Assembly: GCA_963783085.1 (NCBI GenBank)
Contig: CAWAMJ010000008.1
Coordinates: forward strand, 124,001 to 188,000
Direction: 5' to 3'
Origin: CAVYUC01 sp963783085
Lineage (GTDB): Bacteria > Bacteroidota > Bacteroidia > Bacteroidales > Prolixibacteraceae
DNA length: 64,000 nt
This document shows, piece by piece, positions 1-7,993 of this stretch; position 1 is the first letter of the stretch, and the number at the start of each line of letters is the position of its first letter. The notes under the pieces are model-generated. The model saw only the letters and a program-made list of their open reading frames with translations, made no database searches and was not told where the DNA came from. The position numbers and the translations under genes were made by a program.

Positions 1-2
1 CA

Positions 3-257
3 TTAATGCCGGTTCTATTAGGCGGCGAACGTCAGGAACCCGATTTCTACATCTCGGGATGGACGGACAAATTCAGAATGTTCCGGCAGCACGATTGGAA
101 GATTGTAAAGCTGAACGACGAAGATTGGGAATTGTATAATCTAAAAAATGATCCCACTGAAATAAACAATCTGGCTGATTCGATACCGGAAAAAATTATG
201 GAGATGGAAAAAGCGCTGGAACAAAAACAAACAGCACTGAAAAATGAAGTAAAATAA
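3..257 (+). CDS. Sulfatase, C-terminal fragment (5' end outside window)
   Basis: The reading frame is open from the window edge, so this is the last 84 codons of a longer gene. The pattern R-x-HDWK-(I/L)-V followed by ELYNLKNDPTEINNLAD is the usual C-terminal signature of family S1 arylsulfatases, where the short final domain closes over the active site. The catalytic CxPxR segment lies outside the window, so activity and substrate cannot be judged. In Bacteroidota such enzymes usually act in the periplasm on sulfated polysaccharides. The acetylesterase remnant further right would fit a carbohydrate-degrading neighbourhood. Confidence 0.8.
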   Translation, partial: LMPVLLGGERQEPDFYISGWTDKFRMFRQHDWKIVKLNDEDWELYNLKNDPTEINNLADSIPEKIMEMEKALEQKQTALKNEVK

Positions 258-261
258 AAAA

Positions 262-324
262 TTAAACAGGAACGGAGAACGTAAATTTACTTCCTTGTCC
301 CGGTTCACTTTCAGCCTGGAGCAG
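262..324 (-). pseudogene. Vestige of a histidine kinase C-terminus
   Basis: Directly after the stop codon of the acyltransferase gene, in the same frame, 20 more codons read LLQAESEPGQGSKFTFSVPV and then stop at 262-264. ESEPGQGSKFTF is the classic G2-box end of the HATPase_c domain of sensor kinases. Nothing else of a kinase is visible. The simplest reading is a scrap left by deletion of a kinase gene; chance is unlikely given the exact match to the motif order. Confidence 0.5.
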
Positions 325-882
325 TTAATATTCTGTGGTAAATAATTCGGGGTGACGGCCGGTTACGCCTTTCTTGCGAATAAAGTCTTTCAATCTTTTT
401 ATGTCTTCTGTATAATCGTCAGTAAGTTCAAATTCCTCCCAAATGTTCAATTCCTTCCTGCCCCAGTCGAAAGTTGTCGGATAAACGGGCACAGGAACTT
501 TGGTGTTTCGTGCGATGGTATGAAACCCGGCTTTCCAGTTTTTTGTATGTTTTCTGGTTCCTTCCGGCGTAATAGCCAAATGCAAATGTTCGCGTTCGTT
601 AAACAACTGAATGGCTTGCCGAATTACATTTGCCCCTTTTGATCTGTCAATGGGAATCCCTCCCATTTTTCTCAGAATCGCGCCCATCGGCCAAAAGAAA
701 AATTCTTTTTTGATTAAAACGTTCGGCTTGCCCCCCAATGATTTATAGTAAATCCAGGCGATTACAAAATCCCAGTTACTGGTATGCGGCACTCCCACAA
801 AGATGCAATGATTTTCTTTTACCGCCTCTCCGTAAATTTTCCAGCCCGTGATTTTCAATAAAAACTTCCAAAAGTATATCAT
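325..882 (-). CDS. PlsC-type 1-acyl-glycerol-3-phosphate acyltransferase family protein
   Basis: 185 residues. The acyltransferase motif HTSNWD (His33, Asp38, the HX4D charge relay) is followed by GGIPIDR at about 74-80 and PEGTR at 106-110, the blocks that bind the glycerol phosphate. The protein is short and has only a weak N-terminal hydrophobic stretch. This compact type is common in Bacteroidota; it may acylate lysophosphatidate or another lysolipid at the inner membrane, and the substrate cannot be told from sequence. The ATG overlaps the TGA of the upstream B3/B4 gene by four bases (ATGA), so the two are probably translationally coupled. Confidence 0.85.
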   Translation of the reverse strand: MIYFWKFLLKITGWKIYGEAVKENHCIFVGVPHTSNWDFVIAWIYYKSLGGKPNVLIKKEFFFWPMGAILRKMGGIPIDRSKGANVIRQAIQLFNEREHLHLAITPEGTRKHTKNWKAGFHTIARNTKVPVPVYPTTFDWGRKELNIWEEFELTDDYTEDIKRLKDFIRKKGVTGRHPELFTTEY

Positions 883-1541
883 GTGGTTATGGTTTTTATT
901 TTTAAATCAGTTGCATAGGCATAGCGTTTGAGCAGCCTAACGGCCAGTTCAGTTGCCAGTTTAAGATCGCCGCTTCCGAAATTAATAATAACCATGGCAA
1001 AAAAGATGGTGTCGGTGGTTACCGAAGTTCGCACAGAATCGCTGGTAGGCGTTCCAAATGCGCCTTCTTCATCGCGAAAAACCGGAAGGTTTTCAATGTT
1101 TAACTTGCCCCTGCCAATTCCTTCATAGGGTTCGTTTTCTTTTCCAATTCCAAAAGAAACGGCACCTTTGATTTTATCCGTATCGTAACCCCCAATTGAA
1201 AAACCGGTGGTTAAAGAAATCAGGTTGATGCTATCTACTACATTATTCACCTGGTATAGTTCTTTTTTCTGAACTACCCGCCGAAACAATGATTCGGCAG
1301 AAAGCCGATAGCGTGCCGGATCTTTACCACACGCTTTATAAGCTTTTCTCGATGCTTCAATGGCAGGTATCGCGCTTATTTGACGAGTGGTTATCCCCGA
1401 TAAAATTTCCTGTGATTTTTGTCTGGTTTCATCCCAAAGATTATCGTTTTTTTCCATCACATAAACCCTGCAGGCAATGCATGAAAGGACAATATCCGGA
1501 ACTTTTTGTTTTAATTCTTCTGAAATTGAAATGTTAATCAT
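879..1541 (-). CDS. B3/B4 tRNA-binding domain protein
   Basis: 220 residues forming a free-standing B3/B4 domain, the module found in the beta subunit of phenylalanyl-tRNA synthetase where it edits mischarged tRNA. The stretch RYRLSAESLFRRVVQKK followed by NNVVDSINLISL and GGYDTDKI is the conserved core of stand-alone members. These proteins are thought to act on aminoacyl-tRNA or related ligands, but their roles are mostly untested. It is the first gene of a two-gene unit with the acyltransferase (four-base overlap). The start at 1541 is the first ATG and gives a normal length. Confidence 0.85.
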   Translation of the reverse strand: MINISISEELKQKVPDIVLSCIACRVYVMEKNDNLWDETRQKSQEILSGITTRQISAIPAIEASRKAYKACGKDPARYRLSAESLFRRVVQKKELYQVNNVVDSINLISLTTGFSIGGYDTDKIKGAVSFGIGKENEPYEGIGRGKLNIENLPVFRDEEGAFGTPTSDSVRTSVTTDTIFFAMVIINFGSGDLKLATELAVRLLKRYAYATDLKIKTITT

Positions 1542-1803
1542 GCGCGGTTTGTCTTCTTATTAGAATTTATTTTTTCAGGTTATATTTGAAATTTAAATTC
1601 CGTTTTTAAATTTTTTTCAAAATTATACAAAATGAAACTAAAACTACACTTGATTCTGTCAATTTTCTTTTTGATTTCCGCTTCATCACAAGCAAAAACA
1701 TATCGGTTTTTTTACCTCGGCGAACAATCGAACATGGATGGCTACGGCTACGTAAATGAACTTCCAAAGGAATTGAACCAGCCGATGAAAGGTGTATTTA
1801 TTT

Positions 1804-2094
1804 GGATCAGCTGATATTCTTGTGGAGCGAAAATTGTTTTTATAGTAGGAATTCTGTATGTTGTTTTGCCTTATCAGGCGGATGGTGCGTTCGGGAGTGG
1901 CCTTTTCTAACCAGGCCTGGAATCGAAATATAAGTGAGAGCGGAAAATAACCTCTTTAGCGTTGACAGGTCCTGCGGACGCTAACAAGTTTATGCTCCGT
2001 TGGTTTTTTCGGGACCTGACATCGTCGCGAGACATGTCAGCGTTAACTAACATTAAATTATGATTTTGGAATTAATTTCTCCACAACTTTTTAA
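1804..2094 (+). repeat. Long direct repeat, copy 1
   Basis: A 291-base unit starting GGATCAGCTGATATTC and ending CCACAACTTTTTAA. It matches the copy at 2273-2567 nearly throughout, differing by scattered substitutions and a few short indels. Inside are the palindrome ATCAGCTGAT at the left end and an imperfect dyad (GACAGGTCC...GGGACCTGAC). No transposase is encoded. It sits inside the broken esterase gene, and its left edge is the break point. Confidence 0.8.
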
Positions 2095-2272
2095 TGTGAT
2101 CCAAGAATGGTTCAAGCCAACATGTTATGCCTGTGACGGATTTTTTGGTGTTTGCTACCTCTCCGGTGGCGGCAAAAATATCAGGTTGAGAGGGTTTCGG
2201 TCGTTTGTTGCCTCTCCCTGTCCCGGCAAGTCGTGACTTTCCCTCTCCAAAGCGGAGAGGGACAAAGAATGG

Positions 2273-2567
2273 GGATCAGCTGATATTCTTGTGGAGCGAA
2301 AACCGTTTTTTTAGTAGGAATTCTGTATGGTGTTTTGCCTTATCAGGCGAATGGTGCGTTCGGGAGTGGCCTTTTCTAACCAGGCCTGGAATCGAAATAT
2401 AACATTAGTGAGAGCGGAAAATAACCTCTTTAGCGTTGGCAGGTCCTGCGGACGCTGCCAAGTTTATGCTCCGTTGGTTTTTCGGGACCTGACATCGTCG
2501 TGAGACATGTCAGCGTTAACTTACATTAGATTATGATTTTGGAATTAATTTCTCCACAACTTTTTAA
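2273..2567 (+). repeat. Long direct repeat, copy 2
   Basis: Second copy, about 295 bases, 469 bases from the first start to start. The 178-base spacer holds a TCCCTCTCC/GGAGAGGGA hairpin (about 2240-2262). The esterase C-terminal remnant resumes directly after this copy. Copies differ, for example a TAACAT insertion near 2400, so the duplication is not brand new. Confidence 0.8.
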
Positions 2568-2651
2568 AGTTATCCATTACAACACCGGGGATATATTGAT
2601 TTTGGAAAACAAATTGCCCGCGCAATGACCGAATTGATGGAATAAAATTAA

Positions 2652-2685
2652 AAAAAAGGGTTTTGCGAAAACAAAACCCTTTTTT
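2652..2685. terminator. Bidirectional intrinsic terminator
   Basis: Fourteen-base arms AAAAAAGGGTTTTG (2652-2665) and CAAAACCCTTTTTT (2672-2685) around a CGAAAA loop, with A and T runs on both sides. It follows the esterase remnant on the plus strand and could also end the RRM gene transcript on the minus strand. Confidence 0.75.
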
Positions 2686-2819
2686 AATATTCTCTCTTTT
2701 AGAACCAATAATTTCAACATATTAGCGGCATGATTATGGCCACTCTCGTACACGTGTGCTGTACCTTACCAACCGATTTGATCAGGATTGGGTACGTGGA
2801 ACTTTGCTACGGCAACCGT

Positions 2820-3128
2820 TTAGTAACGGCTACCCCTGTTAAAACTCCTGCGATTTCCGCCGCCGCCACCGCCACGGTTATCGTTTGATTTGGGCCGTGA
2901 TTCGTTCACCTTAATGTTCCTGCCGCTAAGTTCAGCGTTGTTCAGTTCATCAATGGCCTTGCGGGCTTCCTGTTCCTGTTCCATTTCCACAAAACCGAAA
3001 CCTTTACTTCTTCCGGTTAATTTATCGGAAATGATTTTTACGGAAGCAACTTCTCCGTACTCTTCAAAAATTTCTCTTAAATCTTCCTCAACTACGTTGT
3101 ACGGAAGATTTCCAACATAAATGTTCAT
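2820..3128 (-). CDS. Single-RRM RNA-binding protein with glycine-rich tail
   Basis: 102 residues: one RNA recognition motif with RNP2 IYVGNL at 3-8 and RNP1 KGFGFVEM at 42-49, both with the aromatic residues that stack on RNA, then an Arg/Gly/Asn-rich tail from about residue 80. Bacteroidota carry families of such small RRM proteins, which in Bacteroides have been linked to post-transcriptional control; the exact role here is unknown. The gene stands alone and has an unusually long leader (see next feature), which would suit control by RNA binding, possibly of its own message. Confidence 0.92.
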   Translation of the reverse strand: MNIYVGNLPYNVVEEDLREIFEEYGEVASVKIISDKLTGRSKGFGFVEMEQEQEARKAIDELNNAELSGRNIKVNESRPKSNDNRGGGGGGNRRSFNRGSRY

Positions 3129-3389
3129 TTGTAACTATTTAAAATTAATAATTCAGTACCTGAAATCCAGTTCACAAGAACTTCAACATATGTCTGTTTC
3201 CGGATTTACCTGAATACCGAATTTTGAAATGCAGAAACCAAAATAAATCGAGGAGATACAAGAAGGGAAGGCTGTGCCTGAAGCCAGGATACTTGTAAAA
3301 TTCAATAAAAAAAGACCAATTTGCTGATTAAATGATGAAATTCATCTGTAATCATATGGCAAAGGTAAACTAAATTCGGAACAATCAAA
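3129..3389 (-). promoter_or_regulatory. Promoter and ~225-base leader of the RRM gene
   Basis: On the minus strand a TTTG element (3386-3389) lies 18 bases from TACCTTTG (3360-3367), matching the Bacteroidota -33/-7 pattern. Transcription would start near 3353, leaving about 225 untranslated bases before the ATG. The leader has no ORF of note and includes short self-complementary stretches. The rest of the gap up to 3487 is the 3' flank of tcdA. Confidence 0.55.
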
Positions 3390-3487
3390 CTAAATATGAA
3401 AAATTCTTTGTTTTCGAAAAATTCGTCATTTGTGTCGGTAGTAATTTGTTAATTATCAGCTCATAAAGCATTTTTAAAAAAAATGAA

Positions 3488-4216
3488 TCAACTTTTAATA
3501 TCCGGGTTCGCCAACAAATCGCGAATGACGATGCTGGCAATAAAACAGCCAAAAAATGGTGGCATATATGAAATGGTGCCGACTGCCGATTTTTTGTTTT
3601 GCCCTTCCTCTTCACGAACCGAGGCGGGATTGATTTTTTCAGAAGAAAATACAACTTTAATCCCTTTTTTTATTCCCCGTTTCGAAAGGCGCTTTCGGAT
3701 AACCCGCGCCAGTTTACAATTGTAAGATTCTGAAATATCGGCAATTTCCACTTTCGAAGGATCTGTTTTTCCGCCTGCACCCATTGAACTAACGATATTT
3801 AGCCCCAATTCAACCGCCTCGCAGATCAAAGAAACTTTTGGTGATAACGTATCAATGGCATCAACTACATAATTAAAACTCTGGCTTTTGAGCAATTCAA
3901 CAGTTTTTTTGTCGCTGATATATTCGTTGACCACTGTCAGCGCCAAATCGGAATTAATATCCCGAAGCCGGCTGGCAAGCACTTCTGCTTTGGGTTGCCC
4001 GGTATTACTAATGAGGGCAGGTAACTGGCGGTTCCGGTTCGATTCCTCCACCACATCACCATCCGCGATAGTCATTTTGCCCACACCGGCTCTGCAGATA
4101 AGTTCGGCAGCGTAAGCTCCTACCCCGCCTAATCCCACCACTAAAACATTGGAATTTCTTAATTTGTTAAGCTGTTCTGTTCCCAACAGCAATTCTGTTC
4201 GTTCTAACCAAGCCAT
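3488..4216 (-). CDS. tcdA: tRNA threonylcarbamoyladenosine dehydratase
   Basis: 242-residue member of the ThiF/MoeB/E1-like family. The nucleotide loop VVGLGGVG is at 26-33, the acidic ADGD at 51-54 and the arginine pair NRNRQ at 60-64, all needed to adenylate a carboxylate. The C-terminal pattern IRKRLSKRGIKKGIKVVFSSE is typical of TcdA (CsdL/YgdL), which cyclises t6A37 of ANN-decoding tRNAs to ct6A in an ATP-dependent step. It lacks the zinc-binding cysteines of the ThiF/MoeB enzymes. The start overlaps the end of the TatD gene by 13 bases, so the two are one operon. Confidence 0.9.
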   Translation of the reverse strand: MAWLERTELLLGTEQLNKLRNSNVLVVGLGGVGAYAAELICRAGVGKMTIADGDVVEESNRNRQLPALISNTGQPKAEVLASRLRDINSDLALTVVNEYISDKKTVELLKSQSFNYVVDAIDTLSPKVSLICEAVELGLNIVSSMGAGGKTDPSKVEIADISESYNCKLARVIRKRLSKRGIKKGIKVVFSSEKINPASVREEEGQNKKSAVGTISYMPPFFGCFIASIVIRDLLANPDIKS

Positions 4217-4887
4217 TTTACATTTTCAATCCGATTAAAGTTTTCCCAGATTTTTATCTTCAATTCTTCAACATTTGTATTTTTTAACGCCGCTCCCTGT
4301 TCATAAATTTTTGCGACATCTTTCGTGCTTTCATCTGTTTCGAAGAACATCCGATCAAACGGCAAAAACTGAAATGATTCTATGGCTTTCGCTTCCGGTT
4401 TAAACAATATTTCGCCAAAGGAAAACAGGATATTTTTATCTGCCAATTGTTGGGTTATTTCAAGGTTGCCATTGTATCCGTGCAAAATCCAGGGTTGTTC
4501 GGGATGTAACTTATTGTACACCCTTATTACTTCGTTATACGCTTTTACACAATGAATTAAAAGTGGTTTGTGAAATTCTTCCGCCATAAAAGCCTGCGCT
4601 TCAAAAACTCTCATTTGTTCCGAATAACCGGTACTGGCTTTTGCATCAGGACCGGTTTCCCCAACAAAAATGACGTGGTCTAATTCGAGTGCATCCTCTA
4701 CCAGACAAAGCATTTCATTATTTTCTTCTTCTGATTTGATGTACCACGGATGCAGACCGACTGAATAAAAATTTTTTCCTGTAAACCTCCCGATTTTCCC
4801 TCCGGGAAAGATGTTTCTTACGGTCACAGTATCTGTTTCCGGAAAGATGCTATGCGTATGAATATCAATAAATGGCACAGAAACCAT
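4204..4887 (-). CDS. TatD family metal-dependent hydrolase
   Basis: 227 residues with the TatD pattern: IDIHTHS (7-13; metal ligands His10, His12), the Glu of VGETGPD, His in LLIHCVKA and LHGYNG, and the C-terminal FFETDES aspartate. TatD proteins are cytoplasmic 3'-5' DNA/RNA exonucleases of the amidohydrolase fold. At 227 residues it is shorter than E. coli TatD (about 260), as usual for Bacteroidota members next to tcdA. It is followed by tcdA with a 13-base overlap; elbB lies 31 bases upstream on the same strand. Confidence 0.88.
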   Translation of the reverse strand: MVSVPFIDIHTHSIFPETDTVTVRNIFPGGKIGRFTGKNFYSVGLHPWYIKSEEENNEMLCLVEDALELDHVIFVGETGPDAKASTGYSEQMRVFEAQAFMAEEFHKPLLIHCVKAYNEVIRVYNKLHPEQPWILHGYNGNLEITQQLADKNILFSFGEILFKPEAKAIESFQFLPFDRMFFETDESTKDVAKIYEQGAALKNTNVEELKIKIWENFNRIENVKWLG

Positions 4888-4918
4888 TTTGTTTTAAAAT
4901 TAAAACCAACAACTAAAA

Positions 4919-5566
4919 TCAGCACATTTCAATCACTTTTTTCACCACGTTTTCAGCACCGTCCGCAATTTGATCGATGGTAGCATCGAGCATGTAACAT
5001 GGAGTGGTAACCAACTTGTATTTTTCATCGACAACAATTTCTCCATGTGTTGTTTTTTCGTGAATGCCCCCCAATTCTTCAATAGCTTGCGACGTTTCTT
5101 CATCCTGTCCGATTGTGACTTTCACACTACCCAGCACTTTAGTTATTAAAACAGGCGAAATGCATAAAGCACCAATGGGTTTTTGAGCTGCCACTGTATC
5201 TCTGATTACCTTTTCCACCTCAGGAATGACTTCGCATTCCAAACCATCAAAAGCAAATGTGCAAAGATTTTTAGCCGCTCCAAATCCACCCGGGAAAATA
5301 AGTGCATCGTAACCGGCAGCATGATATTCACTCAAAGGTTTAATATTTCCACGGGCAATACGTGCGGATTCAACGAGCACATTTCTGATTTCCTGCATTT
5401 CTTCACCTGTAAAATGATTCACTACATGTGCCTGGTTTATATCAGGTGCAAAACATTGATATTGGGCGCCACTTCTGGCAATAGCCAGCATAGTTAAAGT
5501 TGACTCATGAATTTCTGCACCGTCATATACTCCACATCCTGATAAAACAACCGCAATCTTTTTCAT
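4919..5566 (-). CDS. elbB: Isoprenoid biosynthesis glyoxalase ElbB (DJ-1/PfpI superfamily)
   Basis: I chose the ATG at 5566, giving 215 residues beginning MKKIAVVLSGCGVYDGAEIH, the standard ElbB start; the frame stays open another 27 codons upstream, but that part does not resemble the family. The nucleophile-elbow Cys is in ALCISPVL and the glycine loop FPGGFGAAKNLC is complete. ElbB proteins show glyoxalase III-like activity in vitro and are tied by genetics to isoprenoid synthesis; the physiological substrate is uncertain. It lies between metA and the tatD-tcdA pair on the same strand. Confidence 0.9.
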   Translation of the reverse strand: MKKIAVVLSGCGVYDGAEIHESTLTMLAIARSGAQYQCFAPDINQAHVVNHFTGEEMQEIRNVLVESARIARGNIKPLSEYHAAGYDALIFPGGFGAAKNLCTFAFDGLECEVIPEVEKVIRDTVAAQKPIGALCISPVLITKVLGSVKVTIGQDEETSQAIEELGGIHEKTTHGEIVVDEKYKLVTTPCYMLDATIDQIADGAENVVKKVIEMC

Positions 5567-5675
5567 CGTTGATTTTTTCTTCAAAATTAAGGTTTCTGTC
5601 CGAGAAAGAAAAACACAAAAAGCAGCAGGAAAAAGAAGAAATGTCAACGAAATTTTAGTTCCTGCCGGATGACCT

Positions 5676-6593
5676 TTATTTTATTTCCTCTAAATTGTAA
5701 GGGGTTTCCTGATAAACATAATAATTCAGCCAATTGGAGAACAAAAGATTAGCTGTTGAGCTCCAGCGCATCAAAGGCACGTTTTTCGGATTATCGCCCG
5801 GATAATAATTCACCGGGATATCAATGGGCAGGTTTTTGGCTTTGTCTCTCTTAAATTCACTGTCGAGTGTATTTCTTGAATATTCGGCATGACCAGTAAT
5901 AAATAATTGCCGTCCGTTTTTGGCTTTCACAATGCATACTCCGGCTTCGTTGGAAGAAGCTATGATTTCCAGTTCGTCTATTTTCGCGACATCGCTGGCC
6001 CTAATCTCGGTATGCCGTGAATGTGGAATAAAAAATTCATCGTCGAAGCCCCGGAAGATAGGGAGCCTGCGATCGGAATGGGTGTGTTTAAAAACACCGA
6101 ACATTTTTTTATCCAGCGGGTATTTTGGAACTCCGAAGTAATGATACAAGGCTGCCTGTGCGGCCCAGCAAATAAACAACGTGGATGTAACATGATGTTC
6201 CGACCAATCGAGTATCTGTTTCATTTCGTCCCAATAGGTTACTTCTTCAAACGGCAGCATTTCTACCGGTGCGCCGGTAATAATCATCCCGTCGTATTTT
6301 TTGTTGTTCAATTCGTCGAAATTCCGGTAAAATTCCTTCATGTGCGACAAAGGGGTATTTTTTGGCGTGTGCCGTTTAATTTTCAAAAAATCAATTTCTA
6401 TTTGAAGCGGTGAATTCGACAACAGCCGCAGCAGATCGGTTTCGGTTGTAATTTTTAGCGGCATTAAATTAAGAATGATAATTTTTAACGGACGAATGTC
6501 CTGGTGCGATGCCTGGGTTTCGTTCATTACAAATATATTCTCCTCTTCGAGAATTTTTACTGCGGGTAATTTATCCGGAATATTTAAAGGCAT
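5676..6593 (-). CDS. metA: Homoserine O-acyltransferase MetA, predicted acetyl-type
   Basis: 305 residues, full length. The catalytic Cys142 (FICWAAQ), His235 and Glu237 (GHAEYS) are at the numbering of the E. coli and Bacillus enzymes. Residue 111 is Glu (GAPVEML). In the MetA family Glu111 goes with acetyl-CoA use and Gly111 with succinyl-CoA use, so this enzyme is predicted to make O-acetylhomoserine. That agrees with MetY, an O-acetylhomoserine user, 70 bases upstream on the same strand. Some transcripts may end at the hairpin between the two genes. Confidence 0.93.
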   Translation of the reverse strand: MPLNIPDKLPAVKILEEENIFVMNETQASHQDIRPLKIIILNLMPLKITTETDLLRLLSNSPLQIEIDFLKIKRHTPKNTPLSHMKEFYRNFDELNNKKYDGMIITGAPVEMLPFEEVTYWDEMKQILDWSEHHVTSTLFICWAAQAALYHYFGVPKYPLDKKMFGVFKHTHSDRRLPIFRGFDDEFFIPHSRHTEIRASDVAKIDELEIIASSNEAGVCIVKAKNGRQLFITGHAEYSRNTLDSEFKRDKAKNLPIDIPVNYYPGDNPKNVPLMRWSSTANLLFSNWLNYYVYQETPYNLEEIK

Positions 6594-6612
6594 TTTTTAT
6601 GTTTTTATATTT

Positions 6613-6652
6613 AAAAAAAAGAGAAGTGAGATAAAAATCCCACAACTCTCTT
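6613..6652 (-). terminator. Possible partial terminator between metY and metA
   Basis: On the minus strand an imperfect stem (AAGAGAGTTGTGGGA with TCTCACTTCTCTT) is followed by a run of eight U. The stem has mismatches, so it may only reduce transcription into metA. Confidence 0.4.
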
Positions 6653-6662
6653 CCACATGTTT

Positions 6663-7967
6663 TCAATTTAATTTGCTCAAAGCCTGTTCAAAATCGGCAA
6701 TAATATCATCAATATGTTCCAATCCAACGCTCACTCTAAGTTGCGAAGGATGCACACCGGCAGCCCGCTGCGCATCTTCGGGCAGTTGCTGATGGGTAGT
6801 TGCGGCCGGCTGTATTATTAACGTTTTTGCGTCGCCTACATTAGCCAGGTGACTTACCAGTTCGAGATCATTAACCACCTGGTTGGCTGCATCTTTATCA
6901 CCTTTTACAACAAACGATAAAACACCACCGGCCCCTTTCGGCAGGTATTTTTTTGCGTTTGCATAATTCGGGTTATTTTCCAGGCCCGGGTAATTAACAC
7001 TTTCCACTTTCGGATGATTTTCAAGCCACTGCGCCAACGCAATCGTATTTTCCACATGCCTGTCCATCCTCAGCGAAAGCGTTTCGAGACCCTGCAACAA
7101 CAGAAACGAATTAAACGGGCTAATTGCCGGTCCGAAATCACGAAGCCCTTCCACACGCGCTTTCGTTATAAAAGCAATGTTCCCGAACGGACCGTCGAAA
7201 TTGAAAACGTCCCAGTATTTCAATCCGTGGTAACTGTCTGAAGGTTCCGTGAATATTGGAAATTTGCCGTTACCCCAGTTGTATGTTCCGGCATCGACGA
7301 TAACGCCGCCAATGCTCGTGCCATGGCCGCCAATCCATTTGGTGGCTGATTCCACCACGATGTGCGCCCCGTAATCAACTGGCCGTAAAAGGTAACCGCC
7401 ACCTGCGAAAGTATTGTCTACAATAAAAGGTAAATCGTATTTTTTGGAAAGATTTCCAAAAGCGTCAAAATCGGGAATAACGTAGCCAGGATTTCCAATG
7501 CTTTCCACATAAATTGCCTTTGTTTTTTCATCGATTAACTTTTCAAACGATTCGATATTCAGGTCTTCTGCAAAGCGGGCTTCAATCCCCAGCCTTTTAA
7601 ACGAATTCCTGAACTGGTTGTATGAGCCTCCATACAGAAATGGCGAGGTTACAAAATTTTCACCTGCTTCGAGAATCGTATTGAAAGTCAGAAACTGCGC
7701 AGCATGCCCCGAAGCCACCGCCAAAGCTGCCACACCTCCTTCAAGGGCAGCCATACGCTGCTCAAACACATCAGAAGTAGGGTTCATAATGCGTGTATAA
7801 ATGTTCCCGAATTCCTTCAGCGCAAAAAGATTTGCAGCATGATCGGCATCGTTAAAAACGTAGGAAGTGGTTTGATAAACCGGAACCGCTCTCGAGTTGG
7901 TAGTTTTATCCGGTTCGTGACCTGCATGCAATTGCAGCGTTTCGAAGTTTAATTTTTTTGTTGTCAT
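6663..7967 (-). CDS. metY: O-acetylhomoserine sulfhydrylase (PLP enzyme)
   Basis: 434 residues, the length of MetY rather than the ~390 of MetB/MetC. The PLP Schiff-base lysine is Lys210 in ESATKWIGGHGTS, with the pyridine-nitrogen aspartate at Asp184 (VDNTFAGG). It makes homocysteine from O-acetylhomoserine and sulfide. Aspartate kinase ends 26 bases upstream and metA follows, so all three likely share the promoter and leader upstream of the kinase. The N-terminal LQLHAGHEPD and the C-terminal QLRVSVGLEH blocks are complete. Confidence 0.93.
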   Translation of the reverse strand: MTTKKLNFETLQLHAGHEPDKTTNSRAVPVYQTTSYVFNDADHAANLFALKEFGNIYTRIMNPTSDVFEQRMAALEGGVAALAVASGHAAQFLTFNTILEAGENFVTSPFLYGGSYNQFRNSFKRLGIEARFAEDLNIESFEKLIDEKTKAIYVESIGNPGYVIPDFDAFGNLSKKYDLPFIVDNTFAGGGYLLRPVDYGAHIVVESATKWIGGHGTSIGGVIVDAGTYNWGNGKFPIFTEPSDSYHGLKYWDVFNFDGPFGNIAFITKARVEGLRDFGPAISPFNSFLLLQGLETLSLRMDRHVENTIALAQWLENHPKVESVNYPGLENNPNYANAKKYLPKGAGGVLSFVVKGDKDAANQVVNDLELVSHLANVGDAKTLIIQPAATTHQQLPEDAQRAAGVHPSQLRVSVGLEHIDDIIADFEQALSKLN

Positions 7968-7993
7968 AATTCAATTATTTAAAGTTGAAAATT

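Larger units (their letters stand above)
1632..2645 (+). pseudogene. Sialate O-acetylesterase-like (SASA family) gene, broken
   Basis: The 5' part (1632-1805) encodes a signal peptide and the SASA motif region, FFYLGEQSNMDGYG, where the catalytic Ser sits in QSNM (the usual GQSNM has Glu here for Gly). It then reads NQPMKGVFIW and enters a repeat at 1804 that stops translation. The 3' end survives at about 2575-2645: HYNT, then after a one-base frameshift GYIDFGKQIARAMTELME and TAA, the normal end of this esterase family. Everything between, most of the catalytic domain, is replaced by two long direct repeats. The gene is surely non-functional; the intact form would have removed acetyl groups from polysaccharides. 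Confidence 0.75.

Noticed and set aside
2205..2402. 65-codon ORF inside the long repeat
   Set aside because: It lies wholly in repeat and spacer sequence, has no family features, and copy 1 has stops in the same place.
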